DNA of 34,025 nucleotides from an uncultured Cetobacterium sp. (GTDB lineage: Bacteria > Fusobacteriota > Fusobacteriia > Fusobacteriales > Fusobacteriaceae): positions 1 to 34,025 of the forward strand of contig NZ_CAMTIK010000024.1 of the NCBI RefSeq assembly GCF_947072685.1. The letters run 5' to 3'. A model generated the notes under the pieces. That model was not told the DNA's origin and did no database searches. It was given only the letters and a program-made list of their open reading frames with translations. Below, piece by piece: positions 1 through 7,865 of the stretch. Within the stretch, counting starts at the first letter, position 1. Each line of letters begins with the position of its first letter. The translations under genes and the position numbers were made by a program.

Positions 1-70
1 TTGAAAGTACCCCTAGTTAATATTGAAAGTACCCCTAGTTAATATTGAAAGTACCCCTAGTTAATATTGA
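1..70. repeat. Three tandem 22-bp direct repeats (iteron-like)
   Basis: Three perfect copies of a 22-bp unit lie end to end (1-22, 23-44, 45-66), with the first four bases of a fourth copy at 67-70. Each unit carries the core ttgaaagtacccctagtta. The window begins exactly at a unit boundary, so the array may continue to the left. A period of 22 bp is about two helical turns, as in Rep-protein-binding iterons of plasmids and chromids. No rep gene is visible in the window, so the origin role is inference; a simple tandem repeat or other protein-binding array is possible. Confidence 0.85.
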
Positions 71-143
71 TTGATAAAAACTGCTATCACATATTGATAA
101 CATTGGTCTAAACGCAATAATTACACGTGTATTTTTTGTACAT

Positions 144-170
144 AACAATATTAACAATATTAACAATATT
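144..170. repeat. Three tandem 9-bp AT-rich repeats (aacaatatt)
   Basis: The 9-mer aacaatatt occurs three times in a row, 74 bp after the 22-bp array. A short palindrome, acacgtgt, lies at 123-130 between the two arrays. Iterons followed by AT-rich short repeats resemble the duplex-unwinding region of replication origins. No convincing consensus DnaA box was found, so only the repeats themselves are certain. Confidence 0.75.
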
Positions 171-235
171 AAACAACTATATACAATGTATTTTATATTA
201 AAATTTTAATTTGTAAAAAAGTGAAAATTGACATA

Positions 236-264
236 TTGCTGTAACAAAAAAATGTTAATATAAT
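236..264 (+). promoter_or_regulatory. Candidate promoter of the two-component operon
   Basis: A -35-like TTGCTG (236-241) and a perfect -10 TATAAT (259-264) are separated by 17 bp, about 65 bp upstream of the response regulator start. An alternative -35, TTGACA (228-233), is badly spaced for this -10. Predicted by eye only. Confidence 0.45.
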
Positions 265-328
265 TTCATATTTTTGTTGTATACTTAAACTAAGAAATTT
301 AGTCAATATTTGTAAGGAGAATATAATT

Positions 329-994
329 ATGAAACGAAAAATTTTAATAATAGAAGATGAAAAAAATTTAGCAGAAATAATTGGAAAAACTTTAACAAAA
401 GAAAACTTTGAAACTAAAATAATAACAGAAGGTGATCTTGCACTAGATAATTTTTATTCCTTTTCTCCATCACTAGTTCTTTTAGATATTAACTTACCTA
501 AAAAAAATGGTTGGGATATTTGCAAAGAAATTCGTCAATATTCAAAAGTTCCAATTATTATAATGACAGCAAGAGATACAGAATTAGATGAAATACATGG
601 CTTAGAATTAGGAGCAAGTGACTATATAACAAAACCAATCAGTACTAAGATAATAATATTAAAAATAAAAAAACTTTTAAAAATGGAAGACAATGAATTT
701 TTTTATTTAAAAAATCTAAGTTTTGATTATAATAAATTTAAAGTTAAAATAGGAGATGAAGAAATCCTTTTAAGTAAAAGAGAAGCTTTACTATTGGAAT
801 ATTTTTTTAAAAATCAAAATTTAGTTTTATCAAGAGAAACTTTATTAAACATGATTTGGGGGTTTGAATTTAGTGGGGAAGAAAGAGCCGTTGATACTCT
901 TGTTACTCGTCTAAGAAAAAAACTAGGATTATATGGAGATTATATAAAATCCATAAGAGGAGTAGGATATGTCTTTAATCAAAATCAAAACTAA
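329..994 (+). CDS. OmpR/PhoB-family response regulator
   Basis: DNA-binding response regulator of 221 residues that would activate or repress genes when phosphorylated by the adjacent kinase. The N-terminal receiver domain (about residues 4-115) has the acidic pair E9/D10, phosphoacceptor D53 in LLDINLP, T80 and K102 in the conserved TKP. The C-terminal half (about 125-218) is a winged-helix trans_reg_C domain ending in the typical RGVGYVF. The start is supported by the binding site aaggaga seven bases before ATG. The gene overlaps the downstream kinase gene by 26 bp, showing one translationally coupled operon. The stimulus and target genes cannot be read from the sequence. Confidence 0.95.
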   Translation: MKRKILIIEDEKNLAEIIGKTLTKENFETKIITEGDLALDNFYSFSPSLVLLDINLPKKNGWDICKEIRQYSKVPIIIMTARDTELDEIHGLELGASDYITKPISTKIIILKIKKLLKMEDNEFFYLKNLSFDYNKFKVKIGDEEILLSKREALLLEYFFKNQNLVLSRETLLNMIWGFEFSGEERAVDTLVTRLRKKLGLYGDYIKSIRGVGYVFNQNQN

Positions 995-2345
995 CCTCTT
1001 TACTAAAATTTTTTCATTTTCACTTTTTATCATGTTGACTACACTCTTAATAAATTATGCTTTTAATGCAATTTTTTTAGAAAAATTCTATATCTATAGA
1101 AAAAAAGAGATGATGTTAAAAGTTATTGAAACAGCTAAATTTATTTATAAAACTCAATCAGAAGATAATTTTGATAATTATGTTTATGATATTAAAGAAT
1201 CAATGGGAATAGATATAGATATAAAAAACTCTCGTAAAAGAAATGGGCATTCAATGATGAGACGAAGTAATAATATAGAAAATATTCCCTATAATAGTTT
1301 TGTAGATAAAGAATTTTTAGGTAATGATGCGAAAATTTTATACTACGGAGAGGAAATCTCAGATAATAAAGGGATTTTTGTTAGTACCTCTCTTTCTGTA
1401 ATTCAAGCCCATAGTCATGAGAGCAATATTTTTAATATAATAACTGCTTTGATAGCTTTAATTATCTCTTTAGGAAGTGGAATTATTTTTTCTAGAAAAA
1501 TAACAAAAGATATAAGTTATTTAAATGAAAAAGCTTCCAAAATTTCAAAATTAGAATTTCCTGAAAATATTGAGATTGATAGAGATGATGAAATAGGGGA
1601 TTTAAGTAGAAATTTAGCTAAAATGTCAAATGAATTATCCACTTCTGTAAATAATTTAAAATCTTTTGTTTCTAATGCTTCACACGAACTAAGAACTCCA
1701 ATAGCGGTAATTTGTGCCCATGCCACAGCACTTCTTGAATATGAGGAGATGGATATTAATGAAAAAAAGAAGTATTACGAAATAATTTTAAAAGAGGGGA
1801 ATGAAATGAAAGAACTTATAGAAAATCTTTTAATTCTTTCTAAATTAGATAGTACAGTTTTTAAAATTAAAAAAGAGCAATTGAATATAAAATCTATTAT
1901 AGAAGAATCCTTAGAGAAATATGATATAATGGAATTGGAAAAAGATATAATTATAAATATTAATTTTAGCGATGAAAAAATAATAGGTGATTCTAGAATT
2001 TTAAAATTAGTTTTTAATAATTTGATTCAAAATGCTTTAAAATATAGTCTTATTGGAGGAGTTATAAATATTTATCAAAAAAATGAGAATTTGTTTATAG
2101 AAAATCATTTTGAAGGAGTTTTAGAAGTAGATGAAATTAAGCTTTTTCAACCTTTTACAAGAGGAAAAAATGCAGAAGATTTTAAATTTGAAGGAATGGG
2201 GCTGGGGCTTTCGATTGTTGCTAAAGCATTAAATTTAGCTCTAATAGATTATAGCATTGAAATACAAAAAAATATATTCAGAGTGAAATTAAATATATTC
2301 AAAGACAAACCAATCATACAACAGGGTTTAAAAAGCTTAAAATAG
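969..2345 (+). CDS. Membrane sensor histidine kinase
   Basis: Partner kinase (458 residues) of the preceding response regulator. The protein has a first membrane segment at about 12-36, an extracytoplasmic sensor region to about 153, a second membrane segment at about 155-175 and a HAMP linker at about 175-228. The HisKA dimerisation domain has phosphoacceptor H239 in SNASHELRTP, and the HATPase_c domain has the N box NLIQNALKYS and G box GMGLGLSIVAKAL. The sensor region carries a basic, His/Met-containing stretch (about 88-100) and matches no ligand domain I recognise. The start lies inside the upstream gene and has its own binding site, ggagtagg. A short basic tail follows the ATPase domain. 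Confidence 0.95.
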   Translation: MSLIKIKTNLFTKIFSFSLFIMLTTLLINYAFNAIFLEKFYIYRKKEMMLKVIETAKFIYKTQSEDNFDNYVYDIKESMGIDIDIKNSRKRNGHSMMRRSNNIENIPYNSFVDKEFLGNDAKILYYGEEISDNKGIFVSTSLSVIQAHSHESNIFNIITALIALIISLGSGIIFSRKITKDISYLNEKASKISKLEFPENIEIDRDDEIGDLSRNLAKMSNELSTSVNNLKSFVSNASHELRTPIAVICAHATALLEYEEMDINEKKKYYEIILKEGNEMKELIENLLILSKLDSTVFKIKKEQLNIKSIIEESLEKYDIMELEKDIIININFSDEKIIGDSRILKLVFNNLIQNALKYSLIGGVINIYQKNENLFIENHFEGVLEVDEIKLFQPFTRGKNAEDFKFEGMGLGLSIVAKALNLALIDYSIEIQKNIFRVKLNIFKDKPIIQQGLKSLK

Positions 2346-2765
2346 CGCTTAAACGGATTCTATACGTAAAACACTATTTATATATGATTTTAAAATGAAG
2401 TTCCAAAAAACTGTGTTTTAGAGCGTTTTATTGTGTTTGCGATATTTTTAAAAATTTTTAAAAAAATAAAGGAAGTTGCATCTTTATTTTGAATAAGGGA
2501 GTAACAGATAGTTAGAATTAGTTTTATTAAAAGTGATTTTGATAAACATAGCCATCACACATTTTTTATTAAAGATTTTAATTTAGTTTTAGTTTTAGAT
2601 TTAAAAGTTTTAAATGGGTTAAAGATTTTAGATTTAATTATTTCAAATTTGTTTTAAGATTTTAATGGTAGAAAAATTTTGAGATTCTAACTATTTATAA
2701 AGTGATAGATTTAAAGATGAAAAGGTTTTTTAAATTGTTATTTCGTAATTTAATAGTATTATAAG
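2346..2765. other. AT-rich intergenic spacer with an 11-bp inverted repeat
   Basis: This is about 420 bp without a credible gene. It is very AT-rich and contains repeated variants of ttaaagatttta. A perfect 11-bp inverted pair, atagttagaat (2508-2518) and attctaactat (2684-2694), bounds a 187-bp segment. No frame stays open long enough or has a binding site worth calling. It could be decayed sequence, a small element remnant or a long untranslated region; nothing here decides between them. Confidence 0.4.
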
Positions 2766-2800
2766 AAATAGAGGGCTTGTGATGGCGCCCTCTATTTTTT
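2766..2800. terminator. Bidirectional rho-independent terminator
   Basis: An 11-bp stem (2766-2776 with 2787-2797, core tagagggc/gccctcta) and a 10-nt loop are followed by a T run on the plus strand. The minus strand shows a weaker T-rich tail. It lies 36 bp beyond the stop of the small minus-strand gene ending at 2836 and separates that operon from the two-component operon. Confidence 0.8.
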
Positions 2801-2835
2801 AGTTATGGGATGGAAATACTCTTATCCCAAACTGT

Positions 2836-3087
2836 TTACATTTCAAATATGTCTTCTATTTTTAGTTTTGTACCATCTAGAACTTTAAATTCAACGTAAG
2901 TATAGATCTCTTCTTCAGTTTCTAAAGTTTTATTCTCAAAAGCAATAACTCCATTTTCTAAAGCTTCTTTAACTTCACTATTATTTAAATCGTCATAAAT
3001 ATTATAATAGTCTTGTTCCATCATATATTTATTTAAGTCTTCAAATTCAATCTCTTTTCCTATCAATTCTAATTCATTTTTTAACAT
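2836..3087 (-). CDS. Small acidic protein, partner of helicase gene
   Basis: I do not recognise this 83-residue protein. It is strongly acidic: about 23 Asp/Glu against about 8 Lys and no Arg. It has no signal peptide, membrane segment or cysteine, and looks alpha/beta with long acidic helices. It starts 19 bp after the stop of the large helicase gene with a strong ribosome binding site (agaggag), so it is almost certainly co-transcribed. A second gene of this kind behind a nuclease-helicase could be a regulatory or inhibitory partner or a DNA-mimic-like protein, but that is inference from charge and position only. Confidence 0.75.
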   Translation of the reverse strand: MLKNELELIGKEIEFEDLNKYMMEQDYYNIYDDLNNSEVKEALENGVIAFENKTLETEEEIYTYVEFKVLDGTKLKIEDIFEM

Positions 3088-3106
3088 AAAAACACTCCTC
3101 TATTAT

Positions 3107-5947
3107 TTATTTTTTTAAAGTTAGGTATTCAAACAAATTTAATTCAATCTCTTCTTTTAATTTCAACTCATATTCTACAAATGAAGAACTATCTGTAGTG
3201 AAAATCTCTTTAGCACTTGAAACTGTTTCAACCTGCCCTACATAATAAAAATTTTCGCTAGCTATTTTTTTTATAAAAATTTCTAAAGTATATAGATTTT
3301 TAGATATTTTTCCTTCCGTTGTCAATTGATTGTTCCTGATTAAACATCTCTTATTTTTAGAAAACCATGTAAAACGATATTGATCAAAAAATTGATTATT
3401 ATAGTTCGAAAGAGAATCAGGAGAAGCAGTTACGAAAATGATAACTTTTTTTTCGTCTTCAAAAGTAGTGTAACCACTGACTTGATACCCATTATTATAA
3501 TCTAAATTGAGATACCAAAAAGCTTCTTGTTTTGTATATTCTTTATATTTTATTATAGAATGATCATTAAACTGTTTATAGTTTGTTTCGACATAGTTAA
3601 GATTATAAGCAATTAAGTCATCAATTAAGTTTTTAAAATAATAGTTATTTTTATAAGCCATTTTAAATTCTAAATTTAACTTATAGATTTCATCTTTTTT
3701 TTCTAAAATTTTTAAAAATTCTTTAGCTGTCGAAAGACTTGTAAAAATCTCTTTTGTAAGATGTTTTAAAGCATTTTGTGTATTTGAAAATTGATTATTT
3801 AAATTAAATGTATTTTCTATTAAATTGTTTAATTTTACTATGTTTTCAGATTCAAACTCTAATAAGTATTTTAATATAAAAATTTCATGAACACGTTTTG
3901 CAGGGGTAAAAAAACTTGATAAAAACTTTAGAAAATTATTTTCATGAGCATTTAAATTTCCGAAGTCTATTTGAGGTTCTAAAACCTTTAAGACCTCATT
4001 GTAATCTTTCTTATATTTTAAAATTATACTGGGATCAATCATATTTCTTTTAAAAAAATCATTTAAATATGGAATTCTTCCGAGTTGTTTTTTTAAAAGC
4101 TTATAGTCATGTTCAATATTTTTTTTTGTGGAAAAGTTTGTTTTGGATATATTTTCAAAAATTCTTTCTTTTACAATCTCTTCAAAAGATATACTGCTTT
4201 CACCAGGAATATAATTGGTCCCTTTATTAATAAATCGTTTCATAAAATCTTTATCATAACTGTTATTTTGAGATATAGCAGTTGGGATTAAAAAAGTTTT
4301 TTCATAGTTTCCTATAAAATCTAAGATAACTACAAACTCTTTATTTGAAGACTTTCTAAGCCCTCTTCCCAATTGTTGAATGTAAACTATAGCAGAATCT
4401 GTGGGTCTTAAAAGTAGAACTTGATTGACACAAGGTATATCAATACCTTCATTAAAAATATCAACGGTTATTAGGTATTCGAGATGACCATTCTCTAAAT
4501 CTTGAATAGCTTGATCTCTTACAAAGTCACTGTCTTCTCCGGTTAATGCTTTAGTTTTTATTCCTCGTTCATTTAATTTTTCACTTAAAAGTTTAGCTTC
4601 ATCAACTTTGGATACAAAAATTAAACCATGAAGTTTTAGGCCACTATACCCGTAGTAATTGCTTTTTTCAATTATATGATCTACTCTTTCTTCAATAACA
4701 AGATTTTTAATTGTTGTTTTTTCATCAATTAATTTTCCATTTACCTCTATATCTGAAATTCCAAAATAATGAAATGGGCAGAGTAGTTTTTCTTTTAAGG
4801 CATCATGCAGTCTAATTTCAAATGCGATTGTATGATTGAAGAGCTCGTAAATGTCAAAATCATCTCCTCTTTCAGGTGTTGCGGTCATACCCAAAAAAAA
4901 CTTTGGAGAAAAATAATTTATGATATTTTGGTAAGTCTTGGCTCCACTGTGATGAACTTCATCTATTATTATATAATCGAAGTAATCTTTACTAAATTTT
5001 TTTAGATGTTTCTCTCTTGTCAAAGTTTGAACCATAGCAAAAATAAAATCAGCGTTATCAATATCGTCTTCTCCATAAATTTTCATATTTTTATTAGAAA
5101 TTATACTTTCGTATGTACTTTTAGATTTTTCTAAAATCGTTTTTCTATGTGCAATAAAAAGAACTTTTTTAGGATTTGAAATTTTCACATCAAATGCACT
5201 TAAATAAGTTTTTCCTGTTCCAGTAGCACTTATTAAAAGTGCTTTATTTTTTGTTTTTCTAATTTGTTCCAAATTTTCTAAAGCTTGTATCTGCATGTAG
5301 TTGGGTTGAATTTCATCAGCTATTGTTGGGGATTCAAACAGACGTTGATTTTTTCTATATTCTTTTGAACAATTATATAAATTCTCATATTTTTCAATAG
5401 CAATCATATCTAAAAGTGGCAATTTATTAAATACATCATAAAAGTTTTTTAAAATTTCGTCAGCTATTTTTCCATTTTCCAAAGAACTAATTTTCAAGTT
5501 CCATTCAAAATTAGTTGTTAATGCAGTTTGAGTTAGATTACTACTTCCAATGATTAAATTCCAAATATTGTCTTTTTTAAAAAAATATCCCTTAGCGTGG
5601 AAGTTTTCATTAGAAAGAATCTTAAGCTCTATATTTTCATATTCTAATAATTTTTTTAAAGCTTTAGGTTGAGTAAAATTTAAGTAGTCCCCTGTTAAAA
5701 TTTTACCTTTTATATTCTTATTAGAGAGTTTTTTTAATTGCTCTAAAAGTAGAGTAACTCCACCTTCGGTTATAAATGCGACTGAGATTATGAACTCCTC
5801 ACAACTTTCTAAATATTCTCTGATAGATGTCACTATTTTCTCATTTTTATTGCTTAACAATTTACTCTGATAGAGATTTACAGATTCAAAATCTTTATCT
5901 ATTGAACTTGTTTTAAGCCCATCTATTAAATAGCTTGTATTTTTCAT
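3107..5947 (-). CDS. PLD-like / superfamily II helicase / DUF3427 protein
   Basis: Large 946-residue multidomain protein. The N-terminus (about 35-175) is a phospholipase-D-like nuclease fold with an HKD-type motif, H117-x-K119 followed by GSSN 134-137. The middle is a superfamily II DEAD/DEAH helicase with Walker A ATGTGKT (241-247), DEVH (329-332), TATPER (355-360), and motif VI QQLGRGLR (524-531). The C-terminal region, with EAFWYLNLDYNNGYQVSGY and a following beta-rich part, fits the DUF3427 domain. Proteins with this order are known and resemble restriction or defence ATPases; substrate and trigger are not established by the sequence. Only one HKD half-motif is obvious, as in PLD nucleases that dimerise. 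Its binding site is aaagga. The gene heads an operon with a small acidic protein gene. Confidence 0.9.
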   Translation of the reverse strand: MKNTSYLIDGLKTSSIDKDFESVNLYQSKLLSNKNEKIVTSIREYLESCEEFIISVAFITEGGVTLLLEQLKKLSNKNIKGKILTGDYLNFTQPKALKKLLEYENIELKILSNENFHAKGYFFKKDNIWNLIIGSSNLTQTALTTNFEWNLKISSLENGKIADEILKNFYDVFNKLPLLDMIAIEKYENLYNCSKEYRKNQRLFESPTIADEIQPNYMQIQALENLEQIRKTKNKALLISATGTGKTYLSAFDVKISNPKKVLFIAHRKTILEKSKSTYESIISNKNMKIYGEDDIDNADFIFAMVQTLTREKHLKKFSKDYFDYIIIDEVHHSGAKTYQNIINYFSPKFFLGMTATPERGDDFDIYELFNHTIAFEIRLHDALKEKLLCPFHYFGISDIEVNGKLIDEKTTIKNLVIEERVDHIIEKSNYYGYSGLKLHGLIFVSKVDEAKLLSEKLNERGIKTKALTGEDSDFVRDQAIQDLENGHLEYLITVDIFNEGIDIPCVNQVLLLRPTDSAIVYIQQLGRGLRKSSNKEFVVILDFIGNYEKTFLIPTAISQNNSYDKDFMKRFINKGTNYIPGESSISFEEIVKERIFENISKTNFSTKKNIEHDYKLLKKQLGRIPYLNDFFKRNMIDPSIILKYKKDYNEVLKVLEPQIDFGNLNAHENNFLKFLSSFFTPAKRVHEIFILKYLLEFESENIVKLNNLIENTFNLNNQFSNTQNALKHLTKEIFTSLSTAKEFLKILEKKDEIYKLNLEFKMAYKNNYYFKNLIDDLIAYNLNYVETNYKQFNDHSIIKYKEYTKQEAFWYLNLDYNNGYQVSGYTTFEDEKKVIIFVTASPDSLSNYNNQFFDQYRFTWFSKNKRCLIRNNQLTTEGKISKNLYTLEIFIKKIASENFYYVGQVETVSSAKEIFTTDSSSFVEYELKLKEEIELNLFEYLTLKK

Positions 5948-6006
5948 GTATTTCGTTCCTTTCTAGTTCACTAGAATTTTAATAAATATTATTTCATCAT
6001 CTCTGT

Positions 6007-6015
6007 ATTATAACA
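6007..6015 (-). promoter_or_regulatory. Candidate extended -10 promoter of helicase operon
   Basis: On the minus strand TGT-TATAAT forms an extended -10 element about 60 bp upstream of the helicase start codon; no good -35 is seen. Between it and the start lies an inverted repeat, ttctag-ttca-ctagaa (5961-5976), that could serve as an operator. Confidence 0.4.
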
Positions 6016-6064
6016 TATATATCGCTTATCTAGTAATAAATTATATGAAATAAACTCAAAATAT

Positions 6065-6100
6065 AAACTTTAATTTTATTTTTCAATAAAATTAAAGTTT
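6065..6100. promoter_or_regulatory. 14-bp perfect inverted repeat abutting a promoter
   Basis: aaactttaatttta (6065-6078) and its exact complement (6087-6100) flank an 8-nt centre. The right arm ends in the -35 element of the downstream gene. Its position suggests an operator. The convergent XRE-cupin regulator gene (7273-7827) is the obvious candidate to bind it. There is no upstream plus-strand gene that needs a terminator here. Confidence 0.6.
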
Positions 6101-6127
6101 GACTTTATTTTTTGCTTGGTGTATATT
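6099..6127 (+). promoter_or_regulatory. Promoter of the D-amino-acid lyase-like gene
   Basis: TTGACT (6099-6104), a 17-bp spacer and TATATT (6122-6127) give a near-consensus sigma-70 promoter 33 bp before the start codon. Confidence 0.65.
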
Positions 6128-6160
6128 CTATACATAAATAAAATTTAAGGAGTAATAATT

Positions 6161-7276
6161 ATGTCAAAAAAAATTAAAGAACTAACAACACCAAGTTTTC
6201 TGGTAGATTTAGATGTTTTAGAAAATAATATTAATATGTATCAAGAACTCGCAGATAAAAATGGTGTCGATTTATATCCTATGCTAAAAACACATAAAAG
6301 TAGTTTTATAACAAAAATGCAAATCGATAAGGGTGCTAAAGGGGTTTTAGTAGGAACTTTAGATGAAGCTGAAAGTGTTATTTTAAAAAGTGGCGTAACA
6401 AAAGTGATGCTTGCATATCCTGTTATTGGAGAAAGTAATCTTGAAAGAGTTATATCTTTGAGTAATCTTTGTGATTTATATGTGGCTTTTGATAATGAAA
6501 TCCCAGCTAAGGCTCTTTCTGAGAGGCTTAAAGATCAAAAAATAAAATTTCAAATCATTATCAATAGTGGTCTAAATAGATTTGGTGTTCTTCCTGAAAA
6601 AGCGGTAGAACTTTATAATAATTTAAAAAAATATTCTAATTTAGAATTTAAAGGTATTTCTACACACACAGGTCAGGTTTATGGATTTGGAAAATCAGAA
6701 GTTGGAAAGATAACTGACCAAGAGATTTATTCAATGGTTACAGCAAAGAAATTGTTAATAGATGCGGGGGCTGAGGTGGAATTTGTAGCTACGGGAACAA
6801 CGCCTACATTTGAAAAAGCTATAAAATCATTAGATATAAATATTTCAAGACCTGGAAACTATGTTTTTTTTGATGCTATTCAAGTTGCTCTTGGTGCAGC
6901 AACAGAGGAGGATTGCTCTTTAACTGTTTTAGCTACAGTTATATCACATCCAACAGAGGATTTATTTATTCTGGATTGTGGAAGCAAGTGTTTGGGACTT
7001 GATCAAGGAGCTCATGGAAATTCGCTAACAAAGGGATTTGGAATTGTTAAAGATCATCCAGAATTAACAATAGTTGGACTTTCTGAAGAGGTAGCCAAAG
7101 TAAAAAAAGAGGGCCTTACAGCCCTTAAAATTGGTGATAAAGTTGAAATTATCCCAAATCATTCTTGTTCAGCAGCTAATATGACAAGCTACCTAATAGG
7201 ACATAGAAATGGGAATGTTGAAAAAATTATCGACGTTGATATTAGAGGAAACTCAAGAAAAATAGATTTAAATTAA
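6161..7276 (+). CDS. D-threonine aldolase / D-serine dehydratase-like PLP enzyme
   Basis: A 371-residue fold-type III (alanine racemase-like N-terminal barrel) PLP enzyme of the D-threonine aldolase/D-serine dehydratase family, acting on a D-3-hydroxy amino acid in the cytoplasm. The PLP-binding lysine is K43 in PMLKTHKS. The C-terminal beta domain carries the metal-binding pair H334/C336 in PNHSCSAANM that marks this family rather than plain alanine racemases. Whether it cleaves (aldolase) or deaminates (dehydratase) cannot be decided. The start is set by the site taaggag nine bases before ATG. The stop codon overlaps the convergent regulator gene by 4 bp, and a palindrome sits at its promoter. 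Confidence 0.9.
   Translation: MSKKIKELTTPSFLVDLDVLENNINMYQELADKNGVDLYPMLKTHKSSFITKMQIDKGAKGVLVGTLDEAESVILKSGVTKVMLAYPVIGESNLERVISLSNLCDLYVAFDNEIPAKALSERLKDQKIKFQIIINSGLNRFGVLPEKAVELYNNLKKYSNLEFKGISTHTGQVYGFGKSEVGKITDQEIYSMVTAKKLLIDAGAEVEFVATGTTPTFEKAIKSLDINISRPGNYVFFDAIQVALGAATEEDCSLTVLATVISHPTEDLFILDCGSKCLGLDQGAHGNSLTKGFGIVKDHPELTIVGLSEEVAKVKKEGLTALKIGDKVEIIPNHSCSAANMTSYLIGHRNGNVEKIIDVDIRGNSRKIDLN
7102..7126 (-). terminator. Antisense terminator inside the lyase gene
   Basis: Read on the minus strand, agggc-tgtaag-gccct is followed by a short linker and seven T residues. It lies about 150 bp past the stop of the XRE-cupin gene, inside the opposite-strand coding region. It would end the regulator transcript after it has run antisense to the 3' end of the enzyme mRNA. 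Confidence 0.55.
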
Positions 7277-7827
7277 AAATTAGGGGGAGTTATAGCAAAA
7301 ATTATTTTAGCAACTTCTGGTTGAGTGTTTTCCCAACTATGCTTTGTTAATCTGTCAATTTTTACGCTATCACCTTTGAATAGCGTAACTGTTTCTCCCT
7401 CTGTATTTAAGTTAACTTCTCCTTCTAAAATGAAGGCGACTTCTTCTCCCTCATGTCCGATATCTTTATCGCTTGATTTAGAGTTTTTCTCCAAAGTTAA
7501 GAGCATAAACTCAATATTTGTTTGAGGTTCTGGACTTAAAAGTTCATAAGAAACTCCAATTTCTTTAGGGGTTTTTATGATTTTCCTTTCATTTGCCCTA
7601 ACAATAGAACTTTTTTTTGATTCCTCACCTAAAAAAAATTTATAAAGAGGAATTTCTAAAGCTAAAGCTATGTTTTTTAAAGTGTTTATTGAAGGATTAG
7701 TTATTCCTTTTTCTATCTGCCCCAAAAGAGCAGCCGTACTTCCAATCATTTCTGAGAGCTCTTTTAAATTTAATTTTTTTTCGACTCTAAACTTCTTAAT
7801 TTTTAATCCTAAATTAATATCTTCCAA
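7273..7827 (-). CDS. XRE-family regulator with C-terminal cupin domain
   Basis: A 184-residue repressor/activator of the XRE-cupin type. The N-terminal helix-turn-helix (about residues 9-64) has the typical TAALLGQIEKGITNPSINTL recognition region. The C-terminal cupin (about 105-180) has GEEVAFILEGEV and GDSVKIDRLTKHSWEN and probably senses a small ligand. In this family such regulators usually control a neighbouring amino-acid or polyamine enzyme gene; here the convergent D-amino-acid lyase-like gene is the likely target (inference). The start codon is TTG, preceded by taggag at good spacing; no ATG fits. It lies 38 bp after the PhnA-like gene on the same strand. Confidence 0.9.
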   Translation of the reverse strand: MEDINLGLKIKKFRVEKKLNLKELSEMIGSTAALLGQIEKGITNPSINTLKNIALALEIPLYKFFLGEESKKSSIVRANERKIIKTPKEIGVSYELLSPEPQTNIEFMLLTLEKNSKSSDKDIGHEGEEVAFILEGEVNLNTEGETVTLFKGDSVKIDRLTKHSWENTQPEVAKIIFAITPPNF

Positions 7828-7865
7828 ATATTTACTCCTATTAATTATTATATATTAGCCCAAAT

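Noticed and set aside
2415-2435. gttttagagcg resembling the start of a Cas9-type CRISPR repeat
   Set aside because: It occurs once, with no repeat array, spacers or cas genes nearby; chance in AT-rich DNA.
6065-6100. Reading the 14-bp inverted repeat as a terminator
   Set aside because: No plus-strand gene ends upstream, the stem is almost entirely A/T, and it directly adjoins a good promoter, so an operator is more likely.
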